NCBI GenBank assembly: GCA_937958995.1
Contig: CALGAP010000007.1
Coordinates: 124,001 to 188,000, forward strand
Direction of reading: 5' to 3'
DNA length: 64,000 nucleotides
Origin: an uncultured Chitinophagaceae bacterium
Lineage (GTDB): Bacteria; Bacteroidota; Bacteroidia; Chitinophagales; Chitinophagaceae
The position numbers and the translations under genes were made by a program. Below the pieces are notes generated by a model. The model searched no databases and was not told the DNA's origin. It saw only the letters and a program-made list of their open reading frames with translations. The stretch's first letter is position 1, and every line of letters starts with the position of its first letter. This document shows, piece after piece, positions 1-7,816 of the stretch.

Positions 1-1
1 T

Positions 2-292
2 GCGCGGCTGCAGGATGAAATACTGCAGTTGGAAGAAAAACGCATGCTCTACGAAACCGAACTGCAGCAGATTGCCAAACGCGTGGAAAACCTGAGCAAG
101 GAAAAAGACAGGATGGTATTGCCTGTTGACACGATAGAAAAGAACATCAACTATTTCCGCGACGGGTGGAACGGCTACCTGAGCACCTTGTATGGAAGAG
201 AAAAAGGCGAAGCGCAGATCAAGATTATCAATGAAAGTACCGAGGCGTACATAAGGGAACTGAAAGAGTACCAGGAATCATATTTTAAATAA
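2..292 (+). CDS. C-terminal part of a coiled-coil protein (cut by window edge)
   Basis: The frame is open from the first bases of the window to a TAA at 290-292, so this is the last 96 residues of a longer protein. It could be called from TTG at 29, but the codons before it (A-R-L-Q-D-E-I-L-Q) have the same Glu/Gln/Lys-rich helical character, so I treat the start as lying upstream. The visible part is highly charged and heptad-like in its first half, then has an aromatic stretch (NYFRDGWNGYLSTLYG) and a charged tail. No family is recognised. It ends 8 bases before the ATG of the next lipoprotein gene and is probably co-transcribed with it and with the OmpA-like gene after that. Confidence 0.7.
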   Translation, partial: ARLQDEILQLEEKRMLYETELQQIAKRVENLSKEKDRMVLPVDTIEKNINYFRDGWNGYLSTLYGREKGEAQIKIINESTEAYIRELKEYQESYFK

Positions 293-300
293 AAGTGAAC

Positions 301-1437
301 ATGAAACGGTTAACCTATCTGGTGATGCTGGCGCTTGCACTTGCAGGGTGTAGTGAATTTGAGCAGGCGGTGAAAGATGCCAAGAAGGAAACCCCGCCGC
401 CGCCGAAGGACAACTACATCATTCTGCTGGACCTCAGCGACCGCATACTCACCTATAACCAGCAACAGGTACCCAAGGATATTTTTGCAGTACAGTCAAT
501 CTACAAAGCTTTCCGTGCCCGGCTGGAAGCAAAAGATCCTACGCGCTTATTCTATACCGTTAATGATAAACTGAAAGTACTGGTAGCACCACAGCGTAAT
601 ACGCCACGCGATATTTACAATATGGCCGGCGACCTGCGCATTGCGCTCGCCGGCGTGCAACCCGAACAGAAAGCACACCTGATAGAGGAAACTGAAAGAA
701 AATTCGACTCACTACTGCCGGTGTTGTATAAGAAAGCAGTGATCAGCAACAACAGCAAAGACTATCCCGGTGCCGATATCTGGCGCTATTTCAACGAAGA
801 CCTGGCAGGTGACCTGGAGCCCGATGCCACCAATACTTTATTTATCATCACTGATGGCTATCTCGATTTCGAACCTACTGAAATGCGGCCTGTATCGAAC
901 AATCGCTATACCAGTTGCTCGCAGATCATCAAGACGTTGAGAAACCAGCCCGACTGGCAGGCTCGATTTGAATCGGAAGATTATGGATTGTTGCCGGTGA
1001 AAAAGAAATTCTCCAATCTTAAAGTCGTGCTGCTGGAAGTAAACCCCAAAGATGAATGGCCCGGAGAATTCACCTTACTCACCGATATATGGAGCAAATG
1101 GCTGGAAGAAATGGGCATCACTTCTTACTCGTTCATCAAGGACGATAATGTCCATGAGCTGAATGAATCAATCGAAAAACTGATGGAAGTGAGTCTGCCG
1201 GGCAACAAGCAAAAACTTGCCTGGACGGCCGTAATGGATATTGATCCCGCACTGGTAGCGCAGGATAGCCTGGAGTTGGCAACGTTGAAAAAAAAAGTCC
1301 TTACCACAGAAATTATAACTAAGAACATTCTTACCGATACAATCGCCAGCATCACTGTGAAAGACAAGTCGAATCCCCCTTTGAAGCGATCTGTTAAACA
1401 AAAACAGGAGGCAGTAACCTTTGGTCCTGTTTACTAA
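301..1437 (+). CDS. Lipoprotein with vWA-like fold
   Basis: A 378-residue exported lipoprotein. The lipobox LALAGC puts the acylated cysteine at residue 17, which supports the ATG at 301 over the in-frame GTG at 295. After a proline-rich linker a beta strand leads into D44-L-S46-D-R, resembling the first MIDAS motif (DxSxS) of von Willebrand factor A domains but with Arg in place of the second Ser. A second strand ends in IITDG near residue 185, the usual vWA ITDG motif. From this I infer a vWA-like fold with a degenerate metal site, anchored to a membrane in the periplasm. It sits between a coiled-coil gene and an OmpA-like lipoprotein gene 12 bases downstream. Function is unknown; a role in an envelope complex is inference. 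Confidence 0.75.
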   Translation: MKRLTYLVMLALALAGCSEFEQAVKDAKKETPPPPKDNYIILLDLSDRILTYNQQQVPKDIFAVQSIYKAFRARLEAKDPTRLFYTVNDKLKVLVAPQRNTPRDIYNMAGDLRIALAGVQPEQKAHLIEETERKFDSLLPVLYKKAVISNNSKDYPGADIWRYFNEDLAGDLEPDATNTLFIITDGYLDFEPTEMRPVSNNRYTSCSQIIKTLRNQPDWQARFESEDYGLLPVKKKFSNLKVVLLEVNPKDEWPGEFTLLTDIWSKWLEEMGITSYSFIKDDNVHELNESIEKLMEVSLPGNKQKLAWTAVMDIDPALVAQDSLELATLKKKVLTTEIITKNILTDTIASITVKDKSNPPLKRSVKQKQEAVTFGPVY

Positions 1438-1449
1438 AAACAACCAACT

Positions 1450-2355
1450 ATGATTCGCAAACTTTGTTTTATCGGGTTGACAGGCTTCACCATATTCATG
1501 GCAGGCTGTGCCAGTTCACGCGTGCAAAGCCTGGCCAAGACCACCCTGGAAACCCTTGAGCTGGTAAAAAGGGAAGCGCAACGCGCCATTGAACTCACCA
1601 TGCAGCGTGTGCGCGCCTATGAAGTGGATCCGGATATCGGTAGAGAAATTGTTGCCAACCTGAGGTCAGCTGAAAAACAAATTGACGAACAAATTGCCAA
1701 GGCCGCAGAGCTGGATAAGGAGGGCAACCGCGAAGAAATTCTGCGTTTTGCCGAGCGCACCAATATCATCATTCAAAGCGCGCTTACCGATCTCAAATCG
1801 CTGAACGACATGTACGATATTTCAACGTTTACGCAGTTTGAGACCGCCACCTTCTTCCCCACCGGCGGCTATACCATTGCTGCCGATAAAATGGAAGAGG
1901 CGAAAAAATCAATTGAGCCCATTGTAAAACGCATCATAAAATTCTTCGGCGATCATCCGCGTCAGCGCTTCGTGGCCGTTGTGGTTTGTTATGGATTCTC
2001 CGATGAGACGCCTATCTCCAAAGACTCTGAACTCTACCCTTCCCTGGTAGCCAAGATGAATACAGCCAATCCTACCCGCCAGGAATTGAACCAGAAACTC
2101 TCTGAGCTGCGTGCCAAAACTATCGCCACTTTACTCGTTGATCTCATCAAAGTGAATGAAGGCCTGGTGCCCAATCCCAAGCTCATCAATTACGATATCA
2201 AGTGGCTGGGCAAGGGCGAAGAATTGCCCTACCCCGACAAAATCGCCGATTACAAACCCGACGACAAGAGACGAAGAATGGTATCGCTGATCTGGAATGT
2301 ACTGCCGGGAAGCCTGTATGCGCAGGGGATTGATAATAAAACGGCGGACAAGTAG
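1450..2355 (+). CDS. OmpA-like lipoprotein with N-terminal helical domain
   Basis: A 301-residue lipoprotein with lipobox FMAGC (Cys20). Residues about 25-120 are a charged, probably coiled-coil helical region. Residues about 125-285 look like a divergent OmpA-type peptidoglycan-binding domain: a strand with FFPTGGYTI, helix AADKMEEAKKSIEPIVKRI, strand FVAVVVCYGFSDE, then the RA-rich helix LNQKLSELRAKTIATLL that matches the OmpA pattern LSxxRAxxVxxxL. The usual GHTD is replaced by GFSD, so the match is fold-level and uncertain. It is the last gene of the operon. Peptidoglycan anchoring of the outer membrane is the family role; the specific partner may be the vWA-like lipoprotein encoded just upstream (inference). 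Confidence 0.7.
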   Translation: MIRKLCFIGLTGFTIFMAGCASSRVQSLAKTTLETLELVKREAQRAIELTMQRVRAYEVDPDIGREIVANLRSAEKQIDEQIAKAAELDKEGNREEILRFAERTNIIIQSALTDLKSLNDMYDISTFTQFETATFFPTGGYTIAADKMEEAKKSIEPIVKRIIKFFGDHPRQRFVAVVVCYGFSDETPISKDSELYPSLVAKMNTANPTRQELNQKLSELRAKTIATLLVDLIKVNEGLVPNPKLINYDIKWLGKGEELPYPDKIADYKPDDKRRRMVSLIWNVLPGSLYAQGIDNKTADK

Positions 2356-2367
2356 CGCGCTTCGCAC

Positions 2368-2470
2368 GCGGTTTCGGGCTGTGTATTTCGCGCGGTTTCG
2401 CGTTTCGGGTTGCTGCCGCGCTTTATGATGGCTGCCCGAATCTGAGAACCCGGAACCCGGAATCCGGAAG
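2368..2470. repeat. GC-rich degenerate CGGGTTTCGGG-type repeat
   Basis: The gap between the convergent OmpA-like gene and prfB is filled with repeated variants of GCGGTTTCGGG / CGCGGTTTCGCGTTTCGGGTT and, near its right end, AACCCGGAACCCGG. It shares its motif with the long hairpin at 9556-9620, so both probably belong to one intergenic repeat family. Confidence 0.5.
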
Positions 2471-2476
2471 GCGAAG

Positions 2477-3566
2477 CTAACCCTGCTCTTTCTCCATCAT
2501 CAGGTAAGCCTTTATAAACCCATCCAGCTCGCCGTCCATAACGGGCTGCACGTTGCCTACTTCGTAGTCGGTGCGGTGGTCTTTGATCATCTTGTAAGGG
2601 TGGAAAACATAGCTGCGTATCTGGCTGCCCCATTCGATTTTTTTCTTGGAGGCGTTGGCGGCATTCTTGAGTTCTTCGCGTTTGCGGAGTTCTTCTTCGT
2701 AGAGTCGGCTCTTGAGCATCTGTAATGCCATTTCGCGGTTTTCACCTTGTGTGCGGGCTTTCTGGCACTCTACGATGATGCCGCTGGGAATATGTTTCAG
2801 GCGCACGGCCGTTTCTACTTTGTTCACGTTTTGTCCTCCCTTACCACCGCTTCGGTAAAATTCCCATTCAAGGTCGGCGGGGTTTACGTCCACTTCAATG
2901 CTGTCGTCCACCAGCGGGTACACGAATACCGAGGCAAAAGAAGTGTGGCGCCGCGCGTTGCTGTCAAACGGCGATATACGCACGAGACGATGTACGCCGC
3001 TCTCGGCTTTTAAAAATCCATAAGCAAACGGGCCATCAAACTGCAGTGTAGCGCTCTTGATACCCGCGCCATCGCCTTCCTGCCAGTCGAGCTCGGTCAC
3101 TTTCCAGCCCTGCTTTTCTCCATACATGCGGTACATGCGCACAAGCATTTCGGCCCAGTCCTGGCTTTCGGTACCGCCCGCGCCGCTATTGATCTGCAAC
3201 ACGGCCGGCAGCTCATCTTCGGGCTGGTTGAGCGTGCTCTTGAATTCAGCCTCTTCAATCTGGTCGAGGGCTTTTTGATATGCCTGGCTGGTCTCTTCCT
3301 CGGTAGCCTCTCCTGCTTTCCAGAAATCAAACAGCACGGCAAAATCTTCCACAGCAGTATTCACCTGCTCATAGAGCTTCACCCAATACTCGTTCAGCTT
3401 AATATTTTTCAGGATTTCCGTAGCACGTTTCTGGTCATCCCAGAAGCCTGGTGACAAGGAGAGTTGTTTATCCTCTTCTATCTTATATTGACGGTTCTCG
3501 ACGTCAAAGAAACCTCCTCAGCCCCGCCAGTCGGGACCTCATATCTTGTAGTTTTTCCTGGGTCAT
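2477..3566 (-). CDS. prfB: Peptide chain release factor 2 (programmed +1 frameshift)
   Basis: Reads UGA and UAA stop codons and triggers hydrolysis of peptidyl-tRNA on the ribosome. The GGQ loop (GGKGGQNVNKVETAVRLK) and the RF2 codon-recognition tripeptide SPF (RISPFDSNARR) are both present. The gene is in two frames: ATG at 3566 opens a 20-codon leader ending in CTT then an in-frame TGA at 3504-3506. A +1 shift at CTT TGA C joins it to the main frame (D-V-E-N-R-Q-Y-K-I-E-E-D...), giving about 362 residues, the normal RF2 length. A start inside the main frame near 3457 would lose the N-terminal helices. A repeat-derived hairpin lies in its upstream region. Confidence 0.95.
3503..3518 (-). promoter_or_regulatory. 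prfB +1 programmed frameshift site
   Basis: Read on the minus strand: AGGAGG (3518-3513) TTT CTT TGA C (3512-3503). The AGGAGG acts as an internal Shine-Dalgarno-like stimulator 3 bases before CTT, and TGAC is the slippery stop context. This is the same arrangement as the Escherichia coli prfB autoregulatory site (AGGGGG TAT CTT TGA C): low RF2 favours the shift, high RF2 favours termination at codon 21. Confidence 0.95.
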
Positions 3567-3590
3567 AGCGGCGCGAAGATAAGGAGAATA

Positions 3591-3691
3591 TTGAATTTGA
3601 ATTTGAACAAGAAATTTGAATTTGAATATTCCAGTTAGGGATCTACATCCTTTCATTCAAATTCAAATTCCTTGTTCAAATTCAAATTCAT
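3591..3691. repeat. Two inverted copies of a 37-nt AT-rich repeat
   Basis: Left copy 3591-3627 and right copy 3655-3691 are inverted with a 27-nt spacer, and match at 35 of 37 positions by eye. The unit is built from GAATTTGAATTTGAACAAG followed by AAATTTGAATTTGAAT. A third, directly oriented copy with a few mismatches is at 16152-16188. Together the two arms could fold into a long hairpin in the leader region of prfB and just beyond the end of the unknown gene. Confidence 0.85.
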
Positions 3692-3701
3692 GTCATTCTC
3701 C

Positions 3702-4244
3702 TCACCCTTCCAACACCAGGCACTCTTTATAAATCCCTGCTTCGCAGCCAAACCGCTTCTTCAGCAGCTCGTACAACTGGGCGGCATTGGCATCGTCGGT
3801 GAAGAGTTCGACGATGTGAGAGTAAAGGCAACTTTGGTAGTAGGCCTCGTAGATGTTGAGGTAATGATGAGGCATTTTATCGAAAGCAGATTGGCGAAGG
3901 CTGTCTTCGTTGAGCATGAGTACGATCTTCATTTCCGGCACCTGGTTTTCGCACTCGAGGTGAACAGGCGTATAACCACCGGCCTGCACCACCTTTACGC
4001 GGTGATCGGGAAAATAATCGGAGCCGCGGCCTTCCATGAACGAAAAACTAAAACCATCGATCGGCCATTCATTCATGGAGATGTACTTGAAACGGTTCCT
4101 TGTGCGCACCTGTTGCTCCAGCTTGACCAGGTGAATATCTTTTTTGAAAAACTTACGGGCAAAATTTTCCCATTGTGCTGTAAAGTCATCCAGGTTTAAT
4201 GTAGTCTCGAAACCCACAAACTGGAAAAGCGTATCTTCCCTCAT
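3702..4244 (-). CDS. Hypothetical protein, unknown family
   Basis: A 180-residue soluble protein, with no signal peptide or membrane segment visible. I chose the ATG at 4244 (MREDTLFQFVGFET) because the 22 residues before it in the longer frame read like translated leader. The protein is rich in aromatic and charged residues (for example NEWPIDGFSFSFMEGRGSDYF and HHYLNIYEAYYQSCLYSH). I do not recognise a domain or catalytic motif. It is transcribed towards prfB but is separated from it by the inverted repeat at 3591-3691, so co-transcription is uncertain. Continuous open frame, good composition and lack of a better frame support it as a real gene. Confidence 0.7.
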   Translation of the reverse strand: MREDTLFQFVGFETTLNLDDFTAQWENFARKFFKKDIHLVKLEQQVRTRNRFKYISMNEWPIDGFSFSFMEGRGSDYFPDHRVKVVQAGGYTPVHLECENQVPEMKIVLMLNEDSLRQSAFDKMPHHYLNIYEAYYQSCLYSHIVELFTDDANAAQLYELLKKRFGCEAGIYKECLVLEG

Positions 4245-4424
4245 GGTGTGAAATTTTACCAATGAAAAAATAAAACTCGATGCTCCAGTCAAAGAAAAAA
4301 AGCCAGGCAACCTGGTTTAGAAGTTATGTAGGCTTGTGTTGCCGGAAAGAATAAATTACCGTACTGTTGTTTTTAAGATCGTAACCAAGTTACCGAAATT
4401 ATACAGGCAGAAAAAATTTTTTTA

Positions 4425-5246
4425 ATGATCGAAAAGCACTACACGCAAGGTGATTTGTTCGATAAAATAGTTTTCCTCCTGCAACAATCAGGCGTCGACA
4501 CCTCGCATCTCACACGAAAAGATATTGCTGCTGTAGATGAATTTCATATCGGCGGACAAGAGATGACACGTGAACTGGCACGGCGCGCGAACCTGCAACG
4601 CGGTATGCGCGTTATCGATATCGGTTGCGGCCTGGGAGGTCCCTGCAGGCTGCTGGCCGACGAATTTGGTTGCATATCCACAGGTATTGATATTACTGCG
4701 GAATATATCGATATTGCAAAGCGGCTTTCACAAATGACGGGACTGGAACATGTCACGCGTTTTGTGCGGGGCTCCGCGACAGACCTCCCCTTTGCTGATC
4801 AGAGTTTTGATATTGCCTGGACGCAGCACGTGCAAATGAATATTGCGGATAAAAGAAAATTATATGTAGAAACAGCGCGTGTGCTGGTACCGCATGGGCG
4901 ACTGGTGTATTATGATATATTGAGCAGCAATCATCAGCCAGTTTATTTTCCTGTGCCCTGGGCAAGCAATGCAAACACAAGTTTTCTTATCACAAGGGAA
5001 GAGTTGAAAGCATTTTTGACTGATGCAGGATTTTCGCAAACTGATACAACAAATGAAACGGGAAAATGTATTGCATTTCTTAAAAAACTGATCTGGCGGA
5101 TTAAGGAGGCAAAGCTATTGTTGGGTGTTCACGTGTTGATGGGAGACAATGCCATTGAAAAACTTGAAAACCTGTTGAGAAACCTAATAGAGAAAAAGAT
5201 CGTAGTGGAAAGCGGGATCGCGATAAAGAAGGCGGATTTTGATTGA
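4425..5246 (+). CDS. SAM-dependent methyltransferase (class I)
   Basis: A 273-residue cytosolic class I methyltransferase. Motif I is at residues 62-72 (RVIDIGCGLGG), followed by the acidic end of strand 2 (GIDIT) and motif ASATDLPF-like at RGSATDLPFADQSFD. The N-terminal DEFHIGGQEMTRELA segment is typical of the Methyltransf_11 small-molecule group related to sarcosine/dimethylglycine, phosphoethanolamine and ubiquinone-type enzymes. The substrate cannot be told from sequence. The gene stands alone: divergent from the unknown gene at 3702-4244 and about 100 bases from the next lipoprotein. ATG at 4425 follows an A/T-rich leader without a clear Shine-Dalgarno sequence. Confidence 0.85.
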   Translation: MIEKHYTQGDLFDKIVFLLQQSGVDTSHLTRKDIAAVDEFHIGGQEMTRELARRANLQRGMRVIDIGCGLGGPCRLLADEFGCISTGIDITAEYIDIAKRLSQMTGLEHVTRFVRGSATDLPFADQSFDIAWTQHVQMNIADKRKLYVETARVLVPHGRLVYYDILSSNHQPVYFPVPWASNANTSFLITREELKAFLTDAGFSQTDTTNETGKCIAFLKKLIWRIKEAKLLLGVHVLMGDNAIEKLENLLRNLIEKKIVVESGIAIKKADFD

Positions 5247-5347
5247 AAAGCGGAGCGCGGATTAAACATGGATTACTTGATTTCATAGAAGGATATTTAT
5301 CGCGGATGGAAAGATTCATGATGATTAAGCGATTTAAAAACTAACAT

Positions 5348-6184
5348 ATGATGAAACGACTATTATTACCTGCTGTTTTACTCGCTTCAGTGATGGTTGC
5401 CTGCAACGATGCGCCAAAGACTGAAGACGCTTCGACTGATAGCGCTGCCCGCGAACCCAAAGTACAGGCAGAAGATGTGACGTATAAGGATGATACCACC
5501 ACCCTGAAAGGTATAGTGGCATACGACGCTGCCGACTCTTCAAAAAGACCTGCGGTGTTGGTAGTGCCGGAGTGGTGGGGCGTGAATGATTTTACAAGAG
5601 AAAAGGCGCAGCAACTGGCTAAATTGGGCTATGTAGCATTTGCCGTGGATATGTATGGAAATGGACAAACCGCTGACAATCCTGACCTGGCCGGCAAAAT
5701 GGCTACTCCTTTCTACCAGGACCCGCAGATGGCTTTAAAGCGTCTGCATGCAGCTGTGGAAGAAGTGAAGAAACACCCGAACGTGGACACCTCGCGCATT
5801 GCGGCCATTGGTTTTTGTTTTGGAGGAAGTATGGTGTTAAACGCTGCTAAACTCGGAGAAGATCTTGACGCAGTAGTAAGTTTTCACGGCGATCTTCGCG
5901 GCGTAAATCCAGATAAGAACCTGCTGAAGGCAAAAATATTGGTATGTCATGGCGCCGCCGATCCTTTCGTGCCGCAAGAACAAGCCGATGCTTTCAAAAA
6001 ACAAATGGATTCTGTTGGCGCGGATTATGTGTTTAAGGAATATGCCGACGCTACCCACGCTTTCACCAATCCTTATTCAACCGAAACCGGAAAGCGATTC
6101 AATCTTCCCATTGCGTATATTCCAGCTGCAGATTCAGCATCGTGGAAGGATATGCAGGAATTTTTTGCCCGACACTTACGCTGA
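5348..6184 (+). CDS. Dienelactone hydrolase family lipoprotein
   Basis: A 278-residue alpha/beta hydrolase exported as a lipoprotein (MVAC lipobox, Cys19). The nucleophile elbow is G-F-C157-F-G-G, a cysteine nucleophile as in dienelactone hydrolases. The rest of the triad is Asp205 in HGAADPFVP and His237 in DATHAFTNP. The EWWGVN loop near residue 75 that shapes the oxyanion region in this family is also present. Substrate is unknown; members act on cyclic or acyl esters. ATG at 5348 and ATG at 5351 are both possible. The 3' end overlaps by 9 bases with the convergent sensor kinase gene. Confidence 0.9.
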   Translation: MMKRLLLPAVLLASVMVACNDAPKTEDASTDSAAREPKVQAEDVTYKDDTTTLKGIVAYDAADSSKRPAVLVVPEWWGVNDFTREKAQQLAKLGYVAFAVDMYGNGQTADNPDLAGKMATPFYQDPQMALKRLHAAVEEVKKHPNVDTSRIAAIGFCFGGSMVLNAAKLGEDLDAVVSFHGDLRGVNPDKNLLKAKILVCHGAADPFVPQEQADAFKKQMDSVGADYVFKEYADATHAFTNPYSTETGKRFNLPIAYIPAADSASWKDMQEFFARHLR

Positions 6185-7582
6185 TTGAATGGCGCTGTCG
6201 GCCAGAGGGCGCGGCAGCGTGATCATAAAAGTACTTCCCTGGCCAGGTATGCTGTCAACAGATATCTGGCCTCCATTTTTTTCCAGGAACTCTTTACAGA
6301 GCTTCAGGCCCAACCCGGTGCCGCTTTCGTTGCTGGTGCCCCTGGTGGTGAAATAGCTTGCGCCGAAAAGCCGCGCCATATTTTCCGGAGCGATACCAAT
6401 GCCGGTATCTTTCACATATATTTCAACCCAATCAGATTGTTCGCGCGCTTCCACCACCACCTTGCCATGCTCGGGGGTGAACTTGATGGCGTTTGATAAG
6501 AGATTCCGCAAAACGAGATTCACCATTTCGCGGTCGGCATAGCAATACAACGGTTGTTCTACCCGCGATTCGAGATGTATTTGTTTGTTGGTGGCTTGCA
6601 GGTTAAGGACAGCCAGCACTTCCTGGATCATATTTTCCACATCCAACACTTCGGGTTCGATGGGCGCATTGGCCATTTGCGTCTTAGCCCATTGCAGCAG
6701 GTTTTCCATGAGGCTGGTGGTATAATTCATTTCTTCAGCAATGGAAGGAACCAACTCCTTTATTTCGCTCGCCGACATTTTCTGCTTCTGCATATTCTCA
6801 AACAAGTTGCGCAACGCATACATCGGTGTTTTCAGGTCGTGCGCTATTATAGAGAAAAGTTTGTTTTTTAGTTGATTCAGTTCCGTAAGCTTCTGCGTCT
6901 GTTCTTCCAGCAACTGCGCCTTTTTGGCGATATCCTGTTTCTGCCTTTCAATCTCGATGTTCCTGTGGTGTACCTCGCGGCTCTTGAAGATAAGCGTCAA
7001 CTGGTAACCCATGTTTTCTTTCTTGATCAGGTACAGCGCGTACAGGATAAAGCTGGCCGACAAAAGGAAATTCAGGAGAAAGAAGGGATAATTTTTCCCT
7101 TCGAGGAAGAAATAGTACTCGCGCGGCATTTTCACCGCCAGGAAATAACACAATATAGACCAGGAGAAAGAAAAGAAAATACTGCTGAGCCGTTGGAAAA
7201 AGAAAACCGACATCACGCAGTACAGGATAAAGAACAATTCGATACCCACACTCACCTTACCCAGGTACACCAGGCAGGTAGCAATAGGATAAAAGGTAAA
7301 ATAAACCAGGCGCGCTTGCTCATAATATTTTTCATAATTCAACCACAACACCAGTATGCTGATTGCTGCCGGTGAGGCTATGGCAAACCATGCCAGAGGA
7401 GGTAAATGATCGTTAAACACAAAGCCGAGAAGAGGTACGAGGATGCCGGTAACCACCCCCAGGAAGTTGATCTGGTTGAATATACTCAGCTTGCGTTTTT
7501 CGTAATCTTCCATGTCGGGTGTAGCCCCAACGGATTTTACGAAAGACCACAAGCGAAGCAGGTCCTGTCTGGCGATCGGCAT
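6176..7582 (-). CDS. Membrane sensor histidine kinase
   Basis: 468 residues. Residues about 38-188 hold six hydrophobic segments forming a membrane sensor module. A coiled-coil linker (205-240) leads to the dimerisation/phosphoacceptor domain with His248 in FSIIAHDLKTPM. The HATPase domain follows: N box NLLSNAIKFTP (360-370), G1 DTGIGI (392-397) and G2 GTGLGL (421-426). There is no PAS or receiver domain, and no response regulator gene is next to it, so this is an orphan kinase in this window. The signal is unknown; the multi-pass sensor suggests a membrane-associated stimulus (inference). Confidence 0.93.
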   Translation of the reverse strand: MPIARQDLLRLWSFVKSVGATPDMEDYEKRKLSIFNQINFLGVVTGILVPLLGFVFNDHLPPLAWFAIASPAAISILVLWLNYEKYYEQARLVYFTFYPIATCLVYLGKVSVGIELFFILYCVMSVFFFQRLSSIFFSFSWSILCYFLAVKMPREYYFFLEGKNYPFFLLNFLLSASFILYALYLIKKENMGYQLTLIFKSREVHHRNIEIERQKQDIAKKAQLLEEQTQKLTELNQLKNKLFSIIAHDLKTPMYALRNLFENMQKQKMSASEIKELVPSIAEEMNYTTSLMENLLQWAKTQMANAPIEPEVLDVENMIQEVLAVLNLQATNKQIHLESRVEQPLYCYADREMVNLVLRNLLSNAIKFTPEHGKVVVEAREQSDWVEIYVKDTGIGIAPENMARLFGASYFTTRGTSNESGTGLGLKLCKEFLEKNGGQISVDSIPGQGSTFMITLPRPLADSAIQSA

Positions 7583-7816
7583 ATTGGTGGTAAGTTCAAT
7601 AGGGTTGAATGCAATGTTAACGCGTGGGAGGCTGAATTATTTCCGGGTTTGCTCAAATATTAAGGCGGTGTTTTGAGGGGTGCCCGGTGTGGGGCATAGG
7701 GTACAGGGACCTGAAAATCAACCCTTCACAACAAATATCAACACGCTCCGCTTTGAAATTCCCAAAATAATTTTTGTTCCTGAACAAGCCAGCCGCCACA
7801 CCCTGCCCCGCCCCGT

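Noticed and set aside
3457..3566. prfB as a gene truncated at its N-terminus
   Set aside because: The missing part is present in another frame and joined by a standard programmed +1 site.
6872..7375. Plus-strand frames opposite the sensor kinase
   Set aside because: Shadows of the kinase; the kinase motifs are complete on the minus strand.
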